Shown: positions 57,501 to 64,000 of the stretch, one piece after another
Layout: every line of letters begins with the position of its first letter
How positions within the stretch are numbered: the first letter of the stretch is position 1
NCBI GenBank assembly: GCA_020912385.1
Contig: CP087214.1
Location: 1,736,001-1,800,000, forward strand
Source of the DNA: Neofusicoccum parvum
Taxonomy: Eukaryota > Ascomycota > Dothideomycetes > Botryosphaeriales > Botryosphaeriaceae
Reading direction: 5' to 3'
DNA length: 64,000 bases
Made by a program: the position numbers and the translations under genes
Notes under the pieces: model-generated
Databases searched by the model: none
Told to the model about the DNA's origin: nothing
Seen by the model: the letters and a program-made list of their open reading frames with translations, nothing else

Positions 57501-58830
57501 CGTGCGAGGACACGTCGTCGCTGCTGCCGCCGCTGCTGCTGCCGCTGCCGCCGTCTCGCTGACCCCTCGGGCCCGCACGACAGCAATCACGTGGTTGTAC
57601 CGGATCCGGAGCGAAGTGGCCTTGTGCGCGCGACCAAAGCAGCCTCTGCGCGTCGCGGCCAACCACCAGCATCGTGGCCGGGCGCGGCGTCATGGGGACC
57701 AGTCGTTGGCGGCGGCGGAATGCATGCTCGCAGGCACAGGGCGCGCGGTGTGCTGGCGGCGCGGTCGCAGCAGGCAGGCAGGAGGGACAAAAAGAAGTCA
57801 ACGCCCTGGAACGTGTTGCTCGTTCCGAGGCGCAGCGGCCTTATAGATGAGCGCGCTGCACGGCGTCGTGTCACCACGCCGCGAGCGCCCACCCCTGCGT
57901 CGACGAGGCGCGCCTGCAAGCCAAGCAGCCAGCAGCCAACGCAGCCACCAAGCGATGCGGAAGTGCCCCCCGCTGCGGTGTTGCCTCAGGCGCGCGGCGC
58001 TGACAGGGCGAGGGCGCAGTGTTCATCTCGCCGGGCGGGATGACCTGCAGGCGCCGCCCTCGATCGCAGGTGGTCTTGGGTGCTGACGGTTTCATCGACG
58101 GCTGCCCTGCTGACATCTGGCTCCCAGGTCACTTGCGTGCCACAGGCGTCATCCACCATCCCCGAACGCGGCCAACCCGGCCGCCGGTATACACGCCCCC
58201 GCGATCAGAAGCACAGCATTGGGCAGATGGGTGGGTGTTTCAGCATGCGAGTGACAATGTGCCTGGCCTCGCGGTGGCCGTCGTGGTGGGCAGACGTCAC
58301 CGCGCCTCACCACATGCGATAGGCCGCGTTTCGACAAAAGCAACGCCGGCAGCCCTTTTGGGTGCAGCTGAGACGCTCTCGTGGGAGCGCGGTGCAAGCA
58401 GGCGTTTTCGCGCACGACACGCTGGGCCTTAAAGACGCTGGCTGGGTGCTCTCCCGCGCGGCATCGCGCAGTGCGGCCGATGCATCGCGAGCCCGTCCGA
58501 GCCACCGCAGGTATGTTTGCCGTCACTTGCCTGCTGCCCTCGCCAACCGCCCTGCGCTCATTCGCACACGACGCCGTCCGCCAGGGTGCCGTGCTGGCCA
58601 GGCGCGCGCAGATAAAGCCATGCGGACACCGTGATGGCGCGGAGGTGCCAGGCTGATGCTCTCCTCAGAATCCTTCCGCTTCGAGCAATAAATAAACCTC
58701 ACTCAGCAATAGGGCTCGTTCACCGACACGCGCCGTCCCTCGCGCCCGACGAGCCTCATCCGCAGCCGCGCGCGCAATAAAGGCCCCAGACCGGCGACAG
58801 TCAGGCGTTGCTGCTGTAGCACCTTCGACC
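48599..58830. other. 10.2-kb gene desert
   Basis: No open frame shows a full domain, and frames compete on both strands, as expected for GC-rich non-coding DNA. Contents seen: a TATA-like TATAAATC near 51574 without a convincing gene after it; a cluster of homopolymer and dinucleotide tracts (53816-54177); a GCT/GCC-rich trinucleotide stretch around 57510-57555; and one isolated C2H2-finger-like peptide (56388-56447). No transposase, reverse transcriptase, tRNA or rRNA found. It could hold long untranslated regions or long non-coding RNAs, which I cannot detect by eye. Confidence 0.55.
53816..54177. repeat. Cluster of simple-sequence tracts: (AC)10, A10, C16, T11
   Basis: (AC)10 at 53816-53835, running into a CA/A-rich tail with A10 near 53843-53852; a C16 run at 54127-54142; a T11 run at 54167-54177. 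All within about 360 bp of non-coding sequence in the gene desert. Confidence 0.9.
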
Positions 58831-59992
58831 ATGGCGCATCTCACCTCGCTCCCCTCGGAGCTGCTGCTCCACATCCTGAGCTTCCTGCCCATCCGCTCTC
58901 TCCTCGCCTTTTCTCTGGCCAGCCGCTCCGCATACATTCTTGCTTCCTCGAGTCTGCAAACCCTGTCTCTGGGCGTCTATCCCACCCGCGTGTCCTCCCT
59001 CATCAGCCAGCTCTCGAGCACAAGTCCCACCGCTTCCCCGTACTCCCGTAGCACCAGAAGCCTCAATAGCAGCGCTGGCTCCCTCGCCTCATCCGTCGCC
59101 GATTCTTCCACCACATCAGATCTCTTCAATGAAGCTTGCACCGTTGCACATGTCATCCCGCAGGCGTCGGAGCTCCGCCCTCATACTCTTCTGGCCTTCC
59201 ACACCGCTCTGACCTCGTCCATTCTGAACCGCTACTGCATGTCCATGCGCCACCTGGAGCTCAGCATCTGGACGCTGACCCCGCCCGTCGCCGACGCCCT
59301 GGCGGGCTTGAAGAACCTGCGCACCTTGTGCCTGCGCATCGAGGATCCCTTTGGCCGCGGTTTCCTGCGTCGCTGGATCATCAACTGGGGCTCGACCACG
59401 GACGAGGACGGCAGCGAGTCCAGCCCGCGCCGCGTCCCCGACCTGTACCGCGCGCTCCCGGAGGCCGGGTCCGGCACCGAGTGGAACAAGTTCGCCGACG
59501 CCTGGAGCCGCCTGGAAACGCTGCGGCTCGTCGGCGCCGAGATCAGCGACTGGCAGCTCTGCCAGATCCTGAAGCGGAACGCCGGGCTCAAGGAGCTGTG
59601 GCTGAAGAAGTGCCCGGAGGTGGGCGGCGAGCTGGTCAAGTTCCTGGACGAGGAGTGGGAGGGGAGGAGTTGTCTGCAGACGCTTGGCCTGGTCGATTGC
59701 GACCTGGCCGACGAGATCAACGCAGAGACGGTCAAGCACGTCGGAAACCTGCCAAACCTGCAAGTAAGTCTATGGCTGAGGTGGCGCTGCTTTTGGTAGG
59801 CGCAGCTAACGCATGCCGCAGTTTTTATCGCTGCTTGGTTGCAAGGGTGTGACGAACAACGTGGTCGAGCGGTTGAACGACGAGTCTTGGCACATCCCCC
59901 ATGTCGAGCTACCAGGAGCTAACGCACCGGATCACGGGCCCATGCCAGCTGTGATTGAAGTTGATCCAGCATATGTAGATGAAGAGGAATGA
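58831..59992 (+). CDS. F-box protein
   Basis: Two exons, 58831-59763 and 59822-59992 (58-nt intron, donor GTAAGT, branch CTAAC, acceptor CAG); 367 residues. An F-box is at the N-terminus (LTSLPSELLLHILSFLPIRS, then LLAFSLASRSAYILASSSLQ), residues ~4-44. After a Ser-rich linker come leucine-rich-repeat-like segments (MRHLELSIWTLTP, LKNLRTLCLRIEDP, WSRLETLRLVGAEISDWQLC, NAGLKELWLKKCPEV, LQTLGLVDCDLADE). Spliced exon 2 adds FLSLLGCKGVTNNVVERLND and an acidic end (DPAYVDEEE). The plan is that of SCF substrate receptors: the F-box binds Skp1 and the LRR-like part selects substrates for ubiquitination. The substrate is unknown. Confidence 0.87.
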
Positions 59993-60654
59993 TTTGGGCT
60001 TCTTGGTTCATTTTGTGTATTATGAGCGCTCGTTGTTTGGTCTGGCAGAATATCTTTGGTCGAGATTTGGAACTGCCTCTACGTTTTCACACCATGTACA
60101 AAAGGGATATATGGGTCATTAGAATGGGTAATTATGGTGCTAGATCTGGGAGAACTTGGGTTGCCTCCGTTCATTTGGTGTACGAATTCCTTTGGAGAAT
60201 CAGTCCGCTGGTGGGCCCTGTCTCCAAAACTTTTCTGCCTATGCAGACGTAATGACATTAATGGATGAACTTGTTCAACTGCCAAAAGAGCTCGGAAATA
60301 ATTATAAGAAAACTGTGAAAATGTGCGGCTAACCGTGAAATGCGACTGCTTGGCAGGTGGTGTATGGTCAATCCGCACGACATCCCCGCCCAATGCCCCG
60401 TATCACAGCCAGTTTTCAGTCCAATTATACGGAAAATTCCTTCGCTATAGCTTTTTATGCTCAGTAAAATGCTTCTATTCCGACTCCGAGTCTTTTGGGC
60501 GGGTTTGGTGGGGGTTGTGTTTCCGCCGCCTCACCTTCGTTCGCGGGTCACCTCAACACCATGAACCTCACTTCGCGAACCCAACCCCAGCCTCCGATTA
60601 AATTTCCCCAGGCACCGCCCCCAGCCGCCTTGTGAAAGGCTCTCGCTTAGCGGA
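59993..60654. other. Intergenic before the repeat-built leader
   Basis: About 0.66 kb, AT-richer than the surroundings, holding the F-box 3' flank and the promoter of the next gene (a CCAAT occurs near 60419). No gene seen. Confidence 0.45.
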
Positions 60655-60662
60655 CATAAATA
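60655..60662 (+). promoter_or_regulatory. TATA-like element CATAAATA
   Basis: CATAAATA just before the last ATG that precedes the acidic-protein start at 61428. From 60664 to 61427 there is no ATG on this strand, so transcription starting ~30 nt after this element would give an AUG-free leader. Confidence 0.4.
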
Positions 60663-60846
60663 TGCAGGCTCTCCTTCGGTCCTGGACCATTCCTTCAACC
60701 GCTTCGCCCTCTGTCACTGCAATCGTTGTCGCAGTATCGCTCGCGCATTCAGCGCCAGTTCAAGCAAACAGCAGCACCACTTCCGTCTCTCAGTACCTCA
60801 AACATTCCTTACGACCTTCTCTCACTCATCTTCGCTCTCGCTAGAC

Positions 60847-61365
60847 TTGGAGCTCGCTCTTCGCCCTTCCGACACCAAACCCCCTCCCGGATCAGGCTTG
60901 GAGATTGCCTCCCTGCCCATCCGACATTCCAACCCATCACTCAACCTCACCCGCCACGGGAATTGAGCTCATCTCATCCGCTTCCCATCTTCTCACACGC
61001 CACTCAGAACGTGCCTTGAGCTTTTTGCTTCACTCATCCAAGCTCCCAAGTCACTCGGGACACGCATTGAGCTCGTGCTCTCAATCATCATCAATCAGCC
61101 TCACCTGGAACAGACTTAAGCTTTTCTCTTCGTCCTTCCGGTACTCCAAGGCACTCAGTACAACCATCAGCTTGTACTGTATCCCACAGAGGACTTCAAG
61201 TCACTCAGAAAAAGCCTGAAGCAGTTCATTCAACCCATCCGACGCTTACTACAGGCCTTCAGCTTGTATCTTCATCATCAGCAACACCACACTCCATCAC
61301 TCACCACAAGCTTTGAGCTTATCCTTCAGTCATCCAACGCTCTCCCTCACTCGTCATACGAAGTC
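60847..61365 (+). repeat. Degenerate ~51-nt tandem repeat, about ten copies, in a gene leader
   Basis: Copies begin with variants of TTGAGCT at 60847, 60898, 60963, 61016, 61067, 61116, 61167, 61216, 61258 and 61313 (spacings 51, 65, 53, 51, 49, 51, 49, 42, 55). In most copies a pyrimidine-rich segment with CATCC follows, and a CACTCA motif recurs (near 60933, 61000, 61029, 61051, 61151, 61200, 61295, 61345). Individual units have diverged strongly. The coding strand is low in G and has no ATG. Irregular spacing means the array cannot be read as one protein frame. Confidence 0.75.
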
Positions 61366-61427
61366 AACCCATTTTCGACTCTTTCCACAACCGTCACATC
61401 ATCAGCAACGTTCAGCAGCAAGCAAAC

Positions 61428-63095
61428 ATGTCTGCCTTCGTCACCCCCAACACTCTCTTTGTCTCGCGCGAGGACTACATGCACGGCCTTGTTGTCACTC
61501 CTGACAGCCCTCTCTTCGTCCCTCAGTTCCCTCAGGAAGAGGAGCAGGAGGAATACGTTCCGGACCTTGCCGATCCTGCCACTCCTGAGGAGTTCCGCAA
61601 GTCCTCGCGCATGCCTCTTGATTGTGCTGCCCAGATCATCTACGCTGTCGCGCGTGAGGTTCAGGCAATCATGAGGACCGTCGAGTTCTACAGCCGCTTC
61701 CACACCATCGTCCGCATCCCGGAGGCCCCTGAAGTTCATATCCACCTTCTTGCTGTCTGCCTCGACAACGTGGTTATCTACCGGACCGATGACGCCGGCA
61801 ACACCGATCTCAACATTGACCCGGATCTCCATGTCTTCGAAGGCTTGTTCTACGCCGCTATCATCAACCTCTACATGCTCTACAACGATCTCCTTTGCGT
61901 TCTTTGGAATGGTTCCATGGACCCCAACACTCAGCTCACCGAAAACCTCACTGCTGAGGGAATGATGAGGCACCTTACCTACCACTGGAAGGTCCTGATT
62001 GATCCTGAGCTGCTCGCAACGCTCGACTTCGCCATCCGCAAGGAGCACCTGGTCAGGTTCAAGGCCGACCACAACACGAGTGTCTTCCTCAACAATCACA
62101 AGTACGCCAAGACCTACAACGAGGCTTCCATAAACGCCAGCATTCGCAATGCCCTGGACGCCGTCCCCTTTGACGAGGCACAGCTCACGCCTGACATCCC
62201 CGGTCTTCACCCAACGATGGTCGTGTACTTCAACCCCTTCGAGCTCCTCCGCTACCTTCACAAGAAGAACGAAGTCTCTCTCGCCTGCTGGTGCGAGATG
62301 AACGACGTCAAGCCCAAGTACGAAATCCACGACGGCAGCTTCTCCGACCTCGAGAGCGAGCTGTCCGAGTCCGACTTCGACATGGAGGACGCATTCATCA
62401 TCAACCCGCCGCCCGTTGACATTCCTGAGGAGAACATCCCGACTCCCGTTGACACCGTCCAAGGCCTGAAGCGGAAGTTCCCCTGGCTGAGCGACCCGGC
62501 TCCGAAGAAGTACCCGTGCAATACGGTTCCCAAGGACCCGGTCTTCGTCGACAGCGGCTACGCCGAGGAGAGCGAGTACAGCACTGAGTGGGAGGAAGAG
62601 TCAGACTACGACGACGATGGCATGAACACCGCCCCCCAGCCGGCCGACCCGCTCCAGTCCGGCATCGGCAACTACCTGAACGGCAACAGCCAGCCGCCCA
62701 GCGGCGAGAGCGCCCAGGAAGACCCATTCTCCGCGTACTCCGAGACCCAGTCGCCCACCAAGAAGCGCGCCCGCGGCGTCCCGGCCGCCATCGACGTCGA
62801 GCGGTCTTGGGAGCTGCCCGTGCGCCCTGCTATCTCCCCGCTGACTCCCGAGGCGCGTCCGGCCAAGCGCCTCCGCCCGACGTCGCCGGGCATGGTCGCG
62901 CCGGACGTGACCGCGGCGCAGCACACGTACGACTTGAAGCACAACAAGGATCACGTCCAGAAGCACCGCGACCGTGCGCTGGCTGCTCTGTGCGGCGAGG
63001 AAGTGGACGAGGAGAGCGATGCCGAGAGCATCCACAGCGACTCGGATATGTTCAAGGCGTGGGAGGCGCTCACTGGACAGAAGAAGTTCTGGTGA
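61428..63095 (+). CDS. Unrecognised acidic, nuclear-looking protein
   Basis: Single exon, 555 residues. The ATG at 61428 (CAAACATGTCT) is the first one after 764 ATG-free nt. Residues ~60-290 look folded, with regular alternation of hydrophobic and polar residues (LDCAAQIIYAVAREVQAIMR, VHIHLLAVCLDNVVIYR, FYAAIINLYMLYNDLLCVLW). From ~300 on it is acidic and Ser/Pro-rich (SFSDLESELSESDFDMEDAF, EYSTEWEEESDYDDDG), with basic clusters GLKRKF, PTKKRARGV and AKRLRPTS that could be nuclear localisation signals. Codons mostly end in C or G, with few ending in A, suggesting good expression. I recognise no family; it may be lineage-restricted. A chromatin or transcription role is only a guess from the tail. 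Confidence 0.85.
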   Translation: MSAFVTPNTLFVSREDYMHGLVVTPDSPLFVPQFPQEEEQEEYVPDLADPATPEEFRKSSRMPLDCAAQIIYAVAREVQAIMRTVEFYSRFHTIVRIPEAPEVHIHLLAVCLDNVVIYRTDDAGNTDLNIDPDLHVFEGLFYAAIINLYMLYNDLLCVLWNGSMDPNTQLTENLTAEGMMRHLTYHWKVLIDPELLATLDFAIRKEHLVRFKADHNTSVFLNNHKYAKTYNEASINASIRNALDAVPFDEAQLTPDIPGLHPTMVVYFNPFELLRYLHKKNEVSLACWCEMNDVKPKYEIHDGSFSDLESELSESDFDMEDAFIINPPPVDIPEENIPTPVDTVQGLKRKFPWLSDPAPKKYPCNTVPKDPVFVDSGYAEESEYSTEWEEESDYDDDGMNTAPQPADPLQSGIGNYLNGNSQPPSGESAQEDPFSAYSETQSPTKKRARGVPAAIDVERSWELPVRPAISPLTPEARPAKRLRPTSPGMVAPDVTAAQHTYDLKHNKDHVQKHRDRALAALCGEEVDEESDAESIHSDSDMFKAWEALTGQKKFW

Positions 63096-64000
63096 GTGTC
63101 GAGCCTGTGGAAGTCTTCGAGCTGCCATGGATTATCTTGGTATCGCTGGTGATATTGGTGGTCAGTGGTTGATTCTTGGTTCTTGGTTCTTTAGTTTGGT
63201 TTTTGGGTATCGGATTCGGTCTTGGTCATGGTCTCGGTGGGCTTTTTGTTTGGCGTTTTGGTTTACCGGCTAGGTTTTCTGCTTGAATGAACGATACCCA
63301 GGATGTAGATCTCTTTGTAAAATGCAAACCCATACTCAAAACCCCTCGCTTCACGCTCTTGTGATTGCCACCTTCATGTCATTACCGGTAAAGAGCAGCA
63401 CTTCAATGAACCAGGTTTATGCTTTTAACACTATCGGATATATTATTCGACCAACCTAGCTGGATACAATTGTTCAAAACAAAAGATTTATCAAGGATAT
63501 CTCTTGGATGTATTATTATCCACACAGCAATGGGTGGTTCAGTTGCGGAACCAGTATGTAAGATCTCTTGAAAGCACGGGCCGGACGCGCGGCCATTTCG
63601 AAGCGCTGCAGTGAGCTCATACGCGGCCAGCTAAAGCATTCGTCCGGATGTACATGTGCAGTGGCAGAAATGTCAAACCTATCCGGATGTATGGCTCAAC
63701 TGCCCATGAAACAATAATTTCCGAACCGACCTCGTACGTCCGTAAGAATCCATCCTGACACTATCACTGCAACACTACTTCTACAGTGTAGCATCCGAGA
63801 TGAACGCCTCAACCATGCATGACGTTTAACAATTTTGCCAGTCCAAGTTCAACGATTCGTCAGGTTGTATTGAGGACGTGCTGAGGACGTGCTTAGGGAA
63901 AATGGGGAGAGAAATGGCCCAACTGTTTGCACCTCGTACGACTATTATAGTCGATCTACGACAGCTTTGATTGGTGACCACGGCCGTTTGAACTTCTCCG
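63096..64000. other. Right-edge intergenic sequence
   Basis: The first ~180 nt after the stop are T/G-rich (TTGGTTCTTGG-like runs), typical of a 3' untranslated region. The rest is AT-richer with no gene seen. Confidence 0.45.

Noticed and set aside
57172..58043. Two long overlapping plus-strand frames
   Set aside because: Mutually overlapping in different frames, low complexity, with equally long frames on the opposite strand; no domain.
44374..64000. CRISPR array, bacterial operon or phage features
   Set aside because: No evenly spaced perfect repeats with unique spacers; the only array (60847-61365) is highly degenerate, and the genome is eukaryotic.

Overview
The window looks like nuclear DNA of a filamentous ascomycete (Pezizomycotina). 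Genes lie on both strands, separated by long GC-rich spacers. Introns are short (46-82 nt), with GTAAGT-like donors, CTAAC/CTGAC branch sites and YAG acceptors. The gene set (Nto1, cystinosin-type PQ-loop protein, HET-domain protein, Zn(II)2Cys6 factor, DUF3431 protein, LisH/WD40 protein) is typically fungal. A Dothideomycete is my guess from the feel of the proteins; no marker gene here proves it. I see no complete transposon, no rRNA gene and no convincing tRNA gene.

Left part (1-21.3 kb), gene-rich: a gene leaving the left edge on the minus strand; a cystinosin-like transporter (-) divergent from NTO1 (+), a histone-acetyltransferase scaffold; an SR-type single-RRM protein (+); a weak candidate small secreted protein (-); a DUF3431 membrane-anchored protein (+); a polyQ nuclear-looking protein (+); then a major facilitator transporter (-) and an FAD monooxygenase (+) that share a 417-bp divergent promoter and may form a detoxification pair.

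Middle part (21.3-48.6 kb): a 5.8-kb gene-free stretch carrying two interleaved perfect inverted repeats; a two-RRM protein (-); a LisH/WD40 protein (-); a glyoxalase-like protein (+); a HET-domain protein (+) in a gene-poor stretch; a nitronate monooxygenase (+); a cytochrome b561-type membrane protein with a long disordered tail (+), whose two introns are both divisible by three and free of stops; and a Zn2Cys6 transcription factor (+).

Right part (48.6-64 kb): a 10.2-kb gene desert rich in GC and simple-sequence tracts; an F-box protein (+); and an unrecognised 555-residue acidic protein (+). That last gene is preceded by the most unusual structure in the window: about 760 nt without one ATG on the coding strand, largely built from about ten degenerate copies of a ~51-nt unit, starting just after a TATA-like element. 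I read it as a long repeat-built 5' leader cleared of upstream AUGs.

All gene models were spliced by eye; each internal junction was checked for reading-frame continuity.
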